Of a stretch of 48,474 nucleotides of DNA, positions 1 through 9,244 are shown in pieces. A model generated the notes under the pieces. The model saw nothing but the letters and a program-made list of their open reading frames with translations, was not told where the DNA came from and made no database searches. The position numbers were made by a program, and so were the translations under genes. Origin of the DNA: Halorubrum yunnanense (lineage in GTDB: Archaea > Halobacteriota > Halobacteria > Halobacteriales > Haloferacaceae); contig NZ_JAODIX010000030.1 in the NCBI RefSeq assembly GCF_026586675.1, positions 174,203 through 222,676 on the forward strand, written 5' to 3'. The stretch's first letter is position 1. The number at the start of each line of letters is the position of its first letter.

Positions 1-88
1 GCTGGAGAGGGGCGAGGCGTACGCTCGACCGATCGAGGACACGGACGCGAACAGCCGCGAGCCGCCGCGGGTCGCGCTTATAAATAGG
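1..88. other. Window edge without a gene
   Basis: I see no coding region here. An AT-rich TATA-like stretch (cttataaatagg, about 77-88) sits directly beyond the stop of the first leftward gene. On the minus strand it could be the promoter of a gene that starts outside the window, but nothing here proves it. Confidence 0.4.
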
Positions 89-553
89 TTACTCGTCCTG
101 CGATCCGTCCCGCAACAGCCCCAGCGCGTCGACCGCGACCGAGGTCGCCTCGTAGCCGCGCCGCCCCGCGACGTCGACCTCGCTGATCAGGCCGGCCGCG
201 CGGAGTTCGGTGACCGCTCCGTGGAGGTCGGACTCGCACATGTCGGCCGTGTCGAGCAGTTCGACGACGGAGAGCGGCCCGTCGTCGGCGACGACCGCGA
301 GCAGCCCGAGCGACCGGTCGTCGTGGACCGCGCGTATCGTCCGGCGGAGCGGCTCGGGGACCCCGGAGGCCGCGGTCGCGAGCGGTGACTCCCCGTCGAC
401 GACTCGGAGCTCGTCGTTGTCGACGTAGCGTTCCTCACCCGTGGCCGGGTCTCGGACCCGGCTCGACTCCGCGGAGCGCTTCACGAGGAGGTACGTGTCG
501 CCGTCAGCGTCGCGGACCGTCTGCATGGGTGAGAAAGCGTGTCCGCGAAACAT
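89..553 (-). CDS. Small winged-helix-like haloarchaeal protein
   Basis: 154-aa soluble acidic protein. The first half (residues 10-50) has short beta-type segments (TYLLVKRS, EERYVDNDELRVV). The second half (about 65-140) reads like a winged helix-turn-helix, with helices around LSVVELLDTADMCESDL and AVTELRAAGLISEV followed by a wing (VAGRRGYEAT). This layout resembles a haloarchaeal domain-of-unknown-function family often found beside polB (family number from memory, so not asserted). A DNA-binding or regulatory role is inference. The ATG at 553 overlaps the TAA of the upstream membrane-protein gene by one base (TAATG), so translation is probably coupled. An internal ATG at 526 (MQTVRDAD) is an alternative start. 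No partner or ligand can be named. Confidence 0.75.
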   Translation of the reverse strand: MFRGHAFSPMQTVRDADGDTYLLVKRSAESSRVRDPATGEERYVDNDELRVVDGESPLATAASGVPEPLRRTIRAVHDDRSLGLLAVVADDGPLSVVELLDTADMCESDLHGAVTELRAAGLISEVDVAGRRGYEATSVAVDALGLLRDGSQDE

Positions 554-960
554 TACGTTTCCGGGGGCGCGTCAGGGTCGGCGTCGCCGCCGGCCGCACC
601 GGGCTCGTCCGGGGGCGCCTCGTCCCGCGAGCGCTTCCAAGCCCGGTACGTCTGATAGGTCCGAACGCCGGCGAGGAGCCCGGCGACGAGGAGGATCGGC
701 CCGATTCGCGACCACCCCTCGAAGAACCACACCATCGGGCCGAGCGCGACAAGGAGGACCGCGGCGTTGGCGTAGATGACGGCGACGACGAACGCCCGAA
801 GCGTACCGGAGTCGACGTCGCTCGCGCCCTCGAAGTCGCCGCCGTCGTCGAACGTCTTCACCGAGGGCGCCTTCGGGACCTCCGGGGTCATCTCCCGCTC
901 GGCGTCGGAGCTCTCGCCGAAGGAGACCTCGCCCTCGTCGTCCTCGTCGAGGCTGAACAC
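553..960 (-). CDS. Small membrane protein, two TM segments
   Basis: About 135 aa from a GTG at 960 (VFSLDEDDEGEVSF). The open frame continues upstream to 1098, but that part is arginine/proline-rich noise and the acidic N-terminus looks like the true start. The N-terminal 65 residues are acidic and cytoplasmic-looking (EDDEGEVSFGESSDAE). Two hydrophobic helices follow (FVVAVIYANAAVLLVALGP and IGPILLVAGLLAGV) and then a basic stretch (YQTYRAWKRSRDE). The protein ends in an acidic/alanine tail. It looks like a conserved haloarchaeal protein of unknown function. It is coupled to the next gene through a one-base stop/start overlap and lies downstream of the 57-aa gene, so the three leftward genes probably form an operon divergent from polB. 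Confidence 0.7.
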   Translation of the reverse strand: MFSLDEDDEGEVSFGESSDAEREMTPEVPKAPSVKTFDDGGDFEGASDVDSGTLRAFVVAVIYANAAVLLVALGPMVWFFEGWSRIGPILLVAGLLAGVRTYQTYRAWKRSRDEAPPDEPGAAGGDADPDAPPET

Positions 961-1052
961 GTGCGGTCCTACGCGGGCACGGTGGAAAGGGGTTCCGCCC
1001 CGGCTCGAGGGACGCGCTGGAGGTTCGTCTCCGACGGAAGGAGCCCGTCGAC

Positions 1053-1226
1053 TCAGAGCGCGTCGGCGAGCCGGACCGTTCGGCTCGCTTCGACCCACGC
1101 GAGGGGGTTCGCGGCGTCGAACAACACCACGTTCCCGTCGTCCTCGTACACCTCCACCTCGGCGTCGACCGCGTCGCGACCGGCCGGGCGAGCCGCCTGG
1201 GATTCCGAACGTGGGTTCGAAGACAT
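1053..1226 (-). CDS. 57-aa conserved small protein
   Basis: Start chosen at the ATG at 1226 (MSSNPRSESQAARPAG). It lies about 26 bases after a TATA-like cattta (1249-1254), the expected distance for a leaderless haloarchaeal mRNA. An upstream in-frame ATG (1250) would fall inside the promoter. The core VEVYEDDGNVVLFDAANPLA looks like a beta hairpin, and the tail WVEASRTVRLADAL is likely a helix. No catalytic motif is visible. It resembles a short family of unknown function near polB in other haloarchaea (from memory). Function unknown. Confidence 0.65.
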   Translation of the reverse strand: MSSNPRSESQAARPAGRDAVDAEVEVYEDDGNVVLFDAANPLAWVEASRTVRLADAL

Positions 1227-1328
1227 AGACCGTGGTAAGTCATCACACATTAAATGCCTTTCCGTGCCGGGACTCCTCGCCGAACCCGAAAGCCGAGTTT
1301 TTTAGCCGGGTGCCGCCGAAAGACGGGT
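1227..1328. promoter_or_regulatory. Divergent promoter region, polB / small-gene operon
   Basis: A 102-base intergenic region between two outward starts. Rightward, an AT-rich gttttttag (about 1294-1302) lies about 30 bases before the polB ATG. Leftward, cattta (1249-1254) lies about 26 bases before the ATG at 1226. Both spacings fit leaderless transcription. No inverted repeat was noticed. Confidence 0.55.
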
Positions 1329-4300
1329 ATGACTCAGTCGGGGCTGTCGGACTTCTCGTCGACCGGTGACGCGGACGACGGGAGAGACGGCGGCACAGAA
1401 ACCGAACGGGAGGACCTCGCCGCGCAGGAGGCGGCCGTCGTCGCCGGCGGCGGACGGGGGCGGGTCAGCGACGTCGTCGACGTCGACGAGGCGAAGTTCC
1501 CGGAGTCGACCGGGACCGTCGACCTGATGATCACCCAGATCGACTACGCCGTCGAGGGGTACGGCAGCGACGAGTACCCCGTCGTCCACGTGTTCGGCCG
1601 GCGGCCGGCGGAGAACGTCGAAGACGCCGAACACGACGTCGTCGAACACCTCCGCGTGCTCGGCGTCGAGCCGTACTTCTACGTCCCCACGGCCGACCTC
1701 GACCGCGACCCGGTCGAGGCGTACGACGTGGTGATCGGGACTCGAGAGGGAGGTCCGGACGGCGAGCCGTACGAGAGCATCCGCGGCGAGCCGCTCACCC
1801 GGATCGTCACCCGAACGCCCCGCGACGTGGGGAACATCCGCGACGACTTCGAGACGAGCTTCGAGGCGGACATCCTCTTCCCGAACCGCTTCCTGATCGA
1901 CAACGGGATCAACGGCGGAATCCGCGTCGAGGAGCGGCGCCTCGACGACGGGGAGGGAACGATACAGGTCCACGAGGGGATGCTCGAACCGACCGAGGTC
2001 GACGCCGAGATGCGCGTGAACACCTTCGACATCGAGGTGGACGACCGGCGCGGCTTCCCCGAGGACGGCGAGGAGCCGATCATCTGTCTCACCAGTCACG
2101 ACTCCTACGACGACGAGTACGTCGTCTGGCTGTACGACGCCCCCGAGGCCGAGGTGCCGCCGCCCGAGGACCTGCCCGACTACGAAGGGATCGTGGGGGA
2201 CGCCGAGGAGCTCGATTTTAGGGTGCGCACGTTCGAGGAGGAGGCCGCGATGCTCGACGCGTTCGTCGAGTACATCCAGGAAACCGACGTAGATCTTATG
2301 ACGGGGTGGAATTTCGAAGATTTCGACGCACCGTACCTCCTCGATCGGATGGAGTTACTCGACGACGGGAGTCAGTACGATCTCTCCGTCGACCGGCTCT
2401 CCCGCATCGGTGAGGTGTGGCGCTCCGGCTGGGGCGGCCCGGACGTGAAGGGGCGGGTCGTCTTCGACCTGCTGTACGCCTACAAGCGGACGATGTTCAC
2501 CGAGCTGGAGTCGTACCGGCTCGACGCCGTCGGGGAGCGCGAGCTCGGCGTCGGCAAGGAGCGCTACACGGGCGACATCGGCGACCTCTGGGAGCAGGAC
2601 CCCGAGCGCTTGCTGGAGTACAGCATCCGCGACGTGGAGCTGTGCGTCGAGATCGACCGGAAGCAGGACGTGATCGCCTTCTGGGACGAGGTGCGCACCT
2701 TCGTCGGCTGCAAGATCGAGGACGCGCCGACCCCCGGCGACACCGTCGACATGTACGTCCTCCACAAGGCGTTCGGGAAGTTCGCGCTCCCCACCAAGGG
2801 CCAACAGGAGTCCGAGGAGTTCGAGGGTGGCGCCGTCTTCGACCCCATCACCGGCGTCAAGGAGATGGTAACTGTCCAAGACTTGAAAAGTCTCTACCCG
2901 ATGTGCATGGTAACCATCAACGCCGGCCCGGAGACGAAAGTCGACCCCGCGGAGTACGACGACGAGACGTACGTCGCGCCCAACGGGACGCACTTCCGGA
3001 AGGAGCCGGACGGAATCATGCGCGAGATGGTCGACGAACTGCTCTCCGAACGCGAGGAGAAGAAGGCGCTCCGGAACGACCACGACCCCGGCACCGAGCC
3101 GTACGAGCAGTACGACCGTCAGCAGGGAGCTGTCAAGGTTATTATGAACTGCTTCACGCCGGACACGGACGTGTTGACGCCGACCGGGGTGCGGTCGATC
3201 ACAGGGCTCGACGTCGGCGACGAGGTGTACTCGCTCGATCCGGACTCCGAGGAGATGGAAGTCAAGCCCGTCGAGGAGACCCACGCGTATCCGGAATACC
3301 GCGGCAAACTCGTCGACATCGAGACGTCGGAGACCGACTTCCGCGTGACGCCGAATCACCGGATGCTCGTCCGGAAAAACGAGACGAACGGGATCACCGA
3401 AGACGGGTACAGTTTCGTCGAGGCTGGTGATCTCGACCGCGCAACGAACTACGAACTTCCACACGATTGGGACGGTCCCGCAGGGGAGCGGATCGATGAA
3501 GTAGACTTAACGGAGCTGATCGACGGGGAGTACGAGGTGTGGGTCCGTCCGGAAGTCCACGGTCACACGTTCACCGCCGAGCTCGGCTGGACGCCGCGGC
3601 GCGTCCCGAAGGCTGATCTCGGGCAGACCGGTTACGTCTTCACCGCCGAGGAGTTTGAGGAACACCGCGAGTACGTCGAGTCGGTGTGTGAGACGAGCTA
3701 CGTCCACCGCGAGTCCGACCGGAAGTGGGTTCCACGGACCTACGACGGCGACGACTTCCTCGAACTGCTCGCGTGGTACGTCACAGAAGGAAACGTGTAC
3801 ACGTCCAAGGAGAAGCGGTTCGGAGACAATTTTCGTGGCTCCGCGACGACGGTGAAGATCGCACAGGACGCCGTCGCCGACGGCGGCGCTTCCGACCACG
3901 AGACGATCGGCCAACTACTCGATCGGATGGGGATACACTACTACGTCGACGACCGAAGCTATCAGTTCACGTCGGAGTTGCTCGGGAATCTCCTTCGAGA
4001 CCGCTGTGGTGACGGGAGCTTCGAGAAGCGGATCCCGGATCGGGTCTTCCAGGCGAACGCGACACAGAAGCGCGCGTTCTTGGAAACGCTGATCGACGGC
4101 GACGGAGACCGACAGACCGGATCGTGGCGGTACACGACGTCGAGCGAGGAGTTACGGGACGACGTGCTTCGACTGTGTGCCCACCTCGGGCTCACCGCGA
4201 ACTATAACCACGACAGCGGGAGCTGGCGGATTTACGTCACGGAAGACGCGAAGAACACGCTTCGGATGCATCGGAGCGGAACGCGGAGCGAGGCCGAAGA

Positions 4301-6677
4301 CGGAGTCTACTGCGTGACCGTCGAAGATAATCACACGCTCCTCGCGGGACGGAACGGGAAGTTCCAGTTTGTCGGGCAATCACTCTACGGCGTTACGGGG
4401 TGGGATCGGTTCCGGCTCTACGACAAAGAGGGCGCAGCAGCCGTCACAGCGACCGGTCGAGAAGTTATCGACTTCACCGAGGAGGCCGCAAATGAGCTCG
4501 GCCACGACGTTGCGTACGGCGACAGCGTCACGGGCGACAGACCCGTCGTCGTGCGCGATCCCGAGGGTATCGTTCGAATCTTGCCGATTGCCGATCTCTT
4601 CGAGCGCTCGGACGCGACTGCGAGCGGGGATCTGATTGTTACCGCCGACGGCGGGCCTGTCGCTTCGGTGTCGGTCGAGAAGGAACGGGGTCGCGTTGAC
4701 GGGTGGAAGGCGCTTTCGGTGACCGAGGACGGTGAACCGGAGTGGCAGCCGATCGAGCAGGTGATCCGGCACGAGACCGATGAGCCGGTCGTCAACCTCC
4801 AGCATAAGTTCGGTGAGTCCACGACGACCAGAGACCATTCGTACGTCGTCGAAGAAAACGGCAGCCTCGTCGAAACGAAGCCGGAAGACGTCGAAGAGCC
4901 GCTTCGGGTACCCGGTCTCCCCGAGGTCGAAACGGTGGAGAGGATCGACGTGTACGACGTGTTAGAGGGGTACACGCGCGAGTACGAAGACGGTCGAAGC
5001 GTCGGCAGCGAGAACGCGGAGACGAAGGTGAAGCGAGTCCACGCAAACGACGACTGGGTCTGGTTCGGCCACAGGCATCACGATGCGATAGAGAAGAGCA
5101 TCAAGGTACAGCGATACGTCGATTTGGACTCCGAAGACGGACGGGCGCTCGTGCGGTTGCTCGGCGCGTACGTTACTGAGGGGAGTGCCTCGACGATCGA
5201 AACGACCGATTCCAAGTTCGGCGCGAGTATCGCCGAATCCAGAACGGAGTGGCTGGAAGGGCTTCGCGAGGACTACCAGCGTCTGTTTGACGGGGCGACC
5301 GCGGGCGTCATCACGTCGGACACGTCCGACGAGCGGACCGTCGAGTACGGAACCGACGACGGGGATCAGTCGGTAACGTACGACGACGGCACCCACAAGC
5401 TCCAGATGATGAACGAACTCTCTGCGGTGTTCTTCCGTGAGTTCGCTGGGCAAACGTCGCGTGGGAAGCGTATTCCGGGGTTCGTGTTCAATCTCCCCGA
5501 AGATCTCCAACAGCTCTTCGTCGACGTACTCGTAGAGGGCGACGGCTCACGCGAATTCCCACGGTACTCGGCCGAGTACTGCGAGCGAAACTTCGACTTC
5601 GAGACGACGAGCCGAGAACTCGCGGCGGGCCTCTCGACGCTTCTCACCCAGCGCGGGGAGAAACACTCGCTGAAATACAGGGAAGGCAAAGAAAGCTACA
5701 CGATTCGAACGTGTGATTACTACCGGAGCGGACGGGATCCAGTAGTCGAGGAGGTGGATCACGACGGGTACGTGTACGATCTCAGCGTCGCAGAGAACGA
5801 GAACTTCGTCGACGGCGTCGGCGGAGTCGTTCTCCACAACACCGATTCAGTCATGCTGTCCCTCGGCCAAGAGGCGGACAAAGAGGAGGCGATCGAGACC
5901 TCCTTCGAGATAGAGGACCACATCAACGAGCGCTACGACGACTTCGCGCGCGACGAGCTCAACGCCGAGTTCCACCGCTTCCAGATCGAGTTCGAGAAGC
6001 TCTATCGGCGGTTCTTCCAGGCCGGCAAAAAGAAGCGGTACGCCGGCCACATTATCTGGAAAGAGGGCAAGGACGTCGACGATATCGACATCACCGGCTT
6101 CGAGTACAAGCGCTCCGACATCGCCGGCATCACGAAGGAGGTCCAGCAGAACGTCATCGAGACGATCGTCACGGGCGACGACATCGACGAGGACATGGAA
6201 GAGGTGAAGGCGTACCTCGTCGACGTCATTGCGCGCGTGCTCGACGGCGACATGGATCTCGACGAGATCGGGATCCCGGGCGGGATCGGCAAGAAGCTGG
6301 ACGCCTACGAGACCCCGACCGCGCAGGTCCGGGGCGCGAAGTACGCGAACCTCCTGCTCGGGACCAACTTCGGGAGCGGGTCGAAGCCGAAGCGGCTGTA
6401 CATCGAGAAGGTCCACCCCGACTTCTGGACACGGATGGAAGAAGAGGAGGGGCTCGACCCGCAGCGGGACCACCTGTACGGGGAGTTCAAGCGCGATCCG
6501 GACGTGATCTGCTTCGAGTACGCCGACCAAGTCCCCGACGAGTTCGCGGTCGACTGGGAGAAGATGCTGGACAAGACGCTGAAAGGCCCCATCGAGCGCG
6601 TGATCGAGGCGCTCGGGATGTCTTGGGAGGAAGTCAAGACCGGACAGGAACAGACTGGACTCGGTTCGTTTATGTAA
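1329..6677 (+). CDS. polB: Family B DNA polymerase (PolB) with two inteins
   Basis: Replicative/repair DNA polymerase of the archaeal B family. The precursor is 1782 aa and would splice to about 933 aa. Start is the ATG at 1329 (MTQSGLSDF); the 25 upstream in-frame residues lack protein character and hold the promoter. Visible motifs: exonuclease I (NTFDIEVD, D234/E236), exonuclease II (GWNFEDFDAPYL, about 326-337), exonuclease III (YSIRDVE, Y431/D435), polymerase motif A (DLKSLYP, D518), motif B (VKVIMN/SLYG, split by intein 1), motif C (YGD/TDSV, split by intein 2). The C-terminus QTGLGSFM is a PCNA-binding PIP box. The intein site in motif A, used in some archaea, is empty. Residues 1-60 are a low-complexity acidic leader typical of haloarchaea. 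The gene faces three small leftward genes and is followed by sufC on the same strand but probably in a separate transcript. Confidence 0.97.
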   Translation: MTQSGLSDFSSTGDADDGRDGGTETEREDLAAQEAAVVAGGGRGRVSDVVDVDEAKFPESTGTVDLMITQIDYAVEGYGSDEYPVVHVFGRRPAENVEDAEHDVVEHLRVLGVEPYFYVPTADLDRDPVEAYDVVIGTREGGPDGEPYESIRGEPLTRIVTRTPRDVGNIRDDFETSFEADILFPNRFLIDNGINGGIRVEERRLDDGEGTIQVHEGMLEPTEVDAEMRVNTFDIEVDDRRGFPEDGEEPIICLTSHDSYDDEYVVWLYDAPEAEVPPPEDLPDYEGIVGDAEELDFRVRTFEEEAAMLDAFVEYIQETDVDLMTGWNFEDFDAPYLLDRMELLDDGSQYDLSVDRLSRIGEVWRSGWGGPDVKGRVVFDLLYAYKRTMFTELESYRLDAVGERELGVGKERYTGDIGDLWEQDPERLLEYSIRDVELCVEIDRKQDVIAFWDEVRTFVGCKIEDAPTPGDTVDMYVLHKAFGKFALPTKGQQESEEFEGGAVFDPITGVKEMVTVQDLKSLYPMCMVTINAGPETKVDPAEYDDETYVAPNGTHFRKEPDGIMREMVDELLSEREEKKALRNDHDPGTEPYEQYDRQQGAVKVIMNCFTPDTDVLTPTGVRSITGLDVGDEVYSLDPDSEEMEVKPVEETHAYPEYRGKLVDIETSETDFRVTPNHRMLVRKNETNGITEDGYSFVEAGDLDRATNYELPHDWDGPAGERIDEVDLTELIDGEYEVWVRPEVHGHTFTAELGWTPRRVPKADLGQTGYVFTAEEFEEHREYVESVCETSYVHRESDRKWVPRTYDGDDFLELLAWYVTEGNVYTSKEKRFGDNFRGSATTVKIAQDAVADGGASDHETIGQLLDRMGIHYYVDDRSYQFTSELLGNLLRDRCGDGSFEKRIPDRVFQANATQKRAFLETLIDGDGDRQTGSWRYTTSSEELRDDVLRLCAHLGLTANYNHDSGSWRIYVTEDAKNTLRMHRSGTRSEAEDGVYCVTVEDNHTLLAGRNGKFQFVGQSLYGVTGWDRFRLYDKEGAAAVTATGREVIDFTEEAANELGHDVAYGDSVTGDRPVVVRDPEGIVRILPIADLFERSDATASGDLIVTADGGPVASVSVEKERGRVDGWKALSVTEDGEPEWQPIEQVIRHETDEPVVNLQHKFGESTTTRDHSYVVEENGSLVETKPEDVEEPLRVPGLPEVETVERIDVYDVLEGYTREYEDGRSVGSENAETKVKRVHANDDWVWFGHRHHDAIEKSIKVQRYVDLDSEDGRALVRLLGAYVTEGSASTIETTDSKFGASIAESRTEWLEGLREDYQRLFDGATAGVITSDTSDERTVEYGTDDGDQSVTYDDGTHKLQMMNELSAVFFREFAGQTSRGKRIPGFVFNLPEDLQQLFVDVLVEGDGSREFPRYSAEYCERNFDFETTSRELAAGLSTLLTQRGEKHSLKYREGKESYTIRTCDYYRSGRDPVVEEVDHDGYVYDLSVAENENFVDGVGGVVLHNTDSVMLSLGQEADKEEAIETSFEIEDHINERYDDFARDELNAEFHRFQIEFEKLYRRFFQAGKKKRYAGHIIWKEGKDVDDIDITGFEYKRSDIAGITKEVQQNVIETIVTGDDIDEDMEEVKAYLVDVIARVLDGDMDLDEIGIPGGIGKKLDAYETPTAQVRGAKYANLLLGTNFGSGSKPKRLYIEKVHPDFWTRMEEEEGLDPQRDHLYGEFKRDPDVICFEYADQVPDEFAVDWEKMLDKTLKGPIERVIEALGMSWEEVKTGQEQTGLGSFM
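3150..4379 (+). other. Intein 1 of PolB (motif B site), with LAGLIDADG endonuclease
   Basis: In-frame insert of 410 aa, residues 608-1017, between N607 and S1018 of motif B (IMN/SLYG). It starts with CFTPDTDVLTPTGV (block A). Block B is at RVTPNHRML. Two dodecapeptide-like motifs, LLAWYVTEGNV and FLETLIDGDGDR, mark a LAGLIDADG homing endonuclease that looks intact. The C-terminal part has VYCVTVEDNHTLLAGRNG (block F) and ends in FQFVGQ before Ser. The last residue is Gln instead of the usual Asn, and the penultimate is Gly instead of His. Gln at this position is known in a minority of inteins and can still splice. Boundaries were set by restoring the uninterrupted motif B. Confidence 0.93.
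4524..5840 (+). other. Intein 2 of PolB (motif C site), with LAGLIDADG endonuclease
   Basis: In-frame insert of 439 aa, residues 1066-1504, between D1065 and T1505, splitting the catalytic motif YGD/TDS. It begins with Ser (SVTGDRPVVVRDPEG), so the first N-S (N-O) shift uses serine, and ends in the canonical VVLHN before Thr. Block B is TTTRDHSYVV. Endonuclease motifs are LLGAYVTEGSA and FVDVLVEGDGSR. Block F is GYVYDLSVAENENFVDGVG. Codon use is looser and more AT-tolerant than in the flanking exteins (for example ggaaggcaaagaaagctac near 5690), in line with horizontal spread of the element. Confidence 0.93.
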
Positions 6678-6812
6678 GAGACTCGCACCAGAGAAAGCAG
6701 TTTTCGATCGTCGAAAAATTTCTTGACGGCTTCGAGAGTTTTGACGGGGAGATGCGTAACCATTAACCTCCTCAACCACTACTACTGAACCACGAGGCAA
6801 ACGAGAATACAT

Positions 6813-7760
6813 ATGGCTACTCTCGAAATCAACGATCTTCACGCACGAGTGGCGGAAGAGGGCGGCGAACGCATTCTGCAGGGAGTCGACCTGACCGTCG
6901 AGTCCGGAGACATCCACGCGCTGATGGGCCCGAACGGCTCCGGGAAGTCGACGCTCGCGAAGGTCATCGCCGGCCACCCGGCGTACGATGTCACCGGCGG
7001 GGAGATCCTCCTCCACCTCGACGAGGCGGAGGTCGCCGACGTCGACGTCGACCTCGACGACGAAGACTACCACTGGGAGCTGCTGGAGCTGGAGCCGAAT
7101 GAGCGCGCCGCGCTCGGCATCTTCCTGGGCTTCCAGTACCCGGCCGAGATCGAAGGGGTCACCATGACGAACTTCCTCCGACAGGCGCTCAACGCGAAGG
7201 CGGACGAGCGCGAGGAGCTGTTCGAGGACGAGGACGCCGAGGAGGCCGACGCGGACGACGACGCCGAGGAGGCCGACACGGACGACGACGACGAGGGGTA
7301 CGAGACGTCCCCGATGGAGGGTGCCGCCGACGACGGCGAAATCGGCGTCGCCGAGTTCCAGCAGATCCTCTCGGAGAAGATGGAGCTGCTCGACATGGAC
7401 GAGAAGTTCATGCAGCGCTACCTCAACGCCGGTTTCTCCGGCGGCGAGAAGAAACAGAACGAGGTCTTGCAGGCCGCGATGTTAGAGCCCGCGGTCGCAG
7501 TGCTCGACGAGATCGACTCCGGGCTCGACATCGACCGGCTCCAGGACGTCGCGAAGGGGATCAACGCGCTCCGCGACGAGCAGGGCACAGGCGTCCTCCA
7601 GATCACCCACTACCAGCGCATCCTCGACTATGTCGAGCCCGACCACGTCCACGTGATGCTCGACGGCGAAGTCGTCAAGAGCGGCGGCGCGGAGCTCGCC
7701 GAGAAGCTCGAGGACAAGGGGTACGACTGGGTCCGCGAGGACGCGTTCGAGGCGGCGTAA
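6813..7760 (+). CDS. sufC: Fe-S cluster assembly ATPase SufC
   Basis: ABC-type ATPase subunit of the cytosolic SufBCD scaffold that builds Fe-S clusters. 315 aa, longer than bacterial SufC (about 250 aa). Walker A is GPNGSGKST (39-47), the Q-loop lies in [11 protein letters not shown] (Q108), the ABC signature is SGGEKKQNE (about 209-217), Walker B with the catalytic Glu is [12 protein letters not shown] (228-239), and the H-loop is ITHYQRIL. The extra length is largely an acidic insertion at about 138-175, between the Q-loop region and the signature. First gene of sufC-sufB-sufD; sufB follows after 52 bases. The leader 6678-6812 has no obvious metal operator of the type seen at 20-30 kb. Confidence 0.97.
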   Translation: MATLEINDLHARVAEEGGERILQGVDLTVESGDIHALMGPNGSGKSTLAKVIAGHPAYDVTGGEILLHLDEAEVADVDVDLDDEDYHWELLELEPNERAALGIFLGFQYPAEIEGVTMTNFLRQALNAKADEREELFEDEDAEEADADDDAEEADTDDDDEGYETSPMEGAADDGEIGVAEFQQILSEKMELLDMDEKFMQRYLNAGFSGGEKKQNEVLQAAMLEPAVAVLDEIDSGLDIDRLQDVAKGINALRDEQGTGVLQITHYQRILDYVEPDHVHVMLDGEVVKSGGAELAEKLEDKGYDWVREDAFEAA

Positions 7761-7812
7761 CCACAAATGGTCACGCAACAAGAATAAACCGGGGAACACG
7801 TAACATATTACC

Positions 7813-9243
7813 ATGAGTTCACAACAAGACGACCTCAAAGAGACAGACACCGAGGCCCGCTTCGAGTTCAAGAAAGAGGAGAAGTCCGCTTTCCAGACCG
7901 AGAAGGGCCTCACCGAGGAGACGGTCCGCGTCATCTCGGAGGACAAGGACGAACCGGAGTGGATGCTGGAGCGCCGCCTGCGCGCGCTCGAGCAGTTCCA
8001 GGAGATGCCGATGCCGACCGACTGGCCCGGGCAGCCGGACCTGAGCGAGGTCGACGTCGACGAGATCATCCCGTACATCCGACCCGACGTCGACGTCCGC
8101 GCCGGCGTCGACGACTGGACGGAGCTGCCGGACAATATCAAAGACACCTTCGACAAGCTGGGCATCCCGGAGGCCGAGAAGAACGCGCTCTCCGGCGTCG
8201 GCGCCCAGTACGAGTCGGAGGTCGTCTACCAGAACATGCAGGAGCGGTGGGAGGAGAAGGGCGTCGTCTTCTGTAACATGGACGAGGCCGTTCAGGAGCA
8301 CGAAGAGCTCGTCCGCGAGCACTTCATGACGAAGTGCGTCCCGCCGAGCGACAACAAGTTCGCTGCGCTTCACGGCGCCATCTGGTCTGGCGGCTCGTTC
8401 GTCTACGTGCCGGAGAACACCACCGTCGACATGCCGGTGCAGGCGTACTTCCGGATGAACTCCGAGGGGATGGGCCAGTTCGAGCACACGCTCATCATCG
8501 CCGAGGAGGGCTCGGAGGTCCACTACATCGAGGGCTGTTCCGCGCCGAAGTACTCGAAGTTCAACCTCCACTGTGGCGGCGTCGAAGTGTTCGTCGACGA
8601 GGACGCCCACGTCCAGTACTCGACCGTCCAGAACTGGTCGAAGAACACGTACAACCTGAACACCAAGCGCGCCATCGCCGAGAAAGGCGGGCGCATGGAG
8701 TGGATCTCGGGGTCGATGGGGTCGAAGGCGACGATGCTGTACCCCTCGACGATCCTGAAGGGGCGCGGCGCCTCCGACAACCACATCACCATCGCCTTCG
8801 CGGGCGAGGGCCAAGACATCGACACGGGCGCGAAGGTGTACCACAACGCGCCGGACACCAAGTCGACCGTCGAGTCGAAGTCGATCGCGAAGGACGGCGG
8901 CCGCACGAACTACCGCGGGCTCGTCCACATCGCTGACGGCGCCGAGAACTCCTCGACCGCCGTCGAGTGCGACGCGCTGATGTTCGATAACGAGTCGACG
9001 TCGGACACGATGCCGTACATGGAGATCAACGAGTCGAAGGTCGACGTCGCCCACGAGGCGACCGTCGGGAAGATCGGCGACGAGGACATCTTCTACCTGC
9101 AGTCGCGCGGCCTCGACGACGACGACGCCAAGCAGATGATCGTTTCGGGCTTCATCGAGCCCATCACGGAGGAGCTGCCCATCGAGTACGCCGTCGAGTT
9201 GAACCGACTCGTCGAGCTCGAGATGGAGGGCTCGCTCGGATAA
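7813..9243 (+). CDS. sufB: Fe-S cluster assembly protein SufB
   Basis: 476 aa, the expected size for SufB. It forms the scaffold on which the nascent Fe-S cluster is assembled, paired with SufD and powered by SufC. Family signatures are visible: EPEWMLERRLRALEQF near the N-terminus, VVFCNMDEAVQEH, KCVPPSDNKFAALHGAIWSG, the long beta-helix core (HYIEGCSAPKYSKFNLHCGG, with cysteines of the cluster-binding region) and the C-terminal FDNESTSDTMPYMEINES and ATVGKIGDEDIFYLQSRGL. The ATG at 7813 follows an AT-rich leader. The stop (TAA 9241-9243) is one base before the sufD ATG, so SufB and SufD are translationally linked. Confidence 0.97.
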   Translation: MSSQQDDLKETDTEARFEFKKEEKSAFQTEKGLTEETVRVISEDKDEPEWMLERRLRALEQFQEMPMPTDWPGQPDLSEVDVDEIIPYIRPDVDVRAGVDDWTELPDNIKDTFDKLGIPEAEKNALSGVGAQYESEVVYQNMQERWEEKGVVFCNMDEAVQEHEELVREHFMTKCVPPSDNKFAALHGAIWSGGSFVYVPENTTVDMPVQAYFRMNSEGMGQFEHTLIIAEEGSEVHYIEGCSAPKYSKFNLHCGGVEVFVDEDAHVQYSTVQNWSKNTYNLNTKRAIAEKGGRMEWISGSMGSKATMLYPSTILKGRGASDNHITIAFAGEGQDIDTGAKVYHNAPDTKSTVESKSIAKDGGRTNYRGLVHIADGAENSSTAVECDALMFDNESTSDTMPYMEINESKVDVAHEATVGKIGDEDIFYLQSRGLDDDDAKQMIVSGFIEPITEELPIEYAVELNRLVELEMEGSLG

Positions 9244-9244
9244 C

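Noticed and set aside
1254-1328. Upstream in-frame start of polB at 1254
   Set aside because: The 25 extra residues lie over the promoter and do not look like PolB; the ATG at 1329 fits a leaderless transcript.
6678-6812. Iron box upstream of sufC
   Set aside because: No TTTAGG/CCTAAA inverted repeat is present; control of suf by the same regulator is not supported by sequence.
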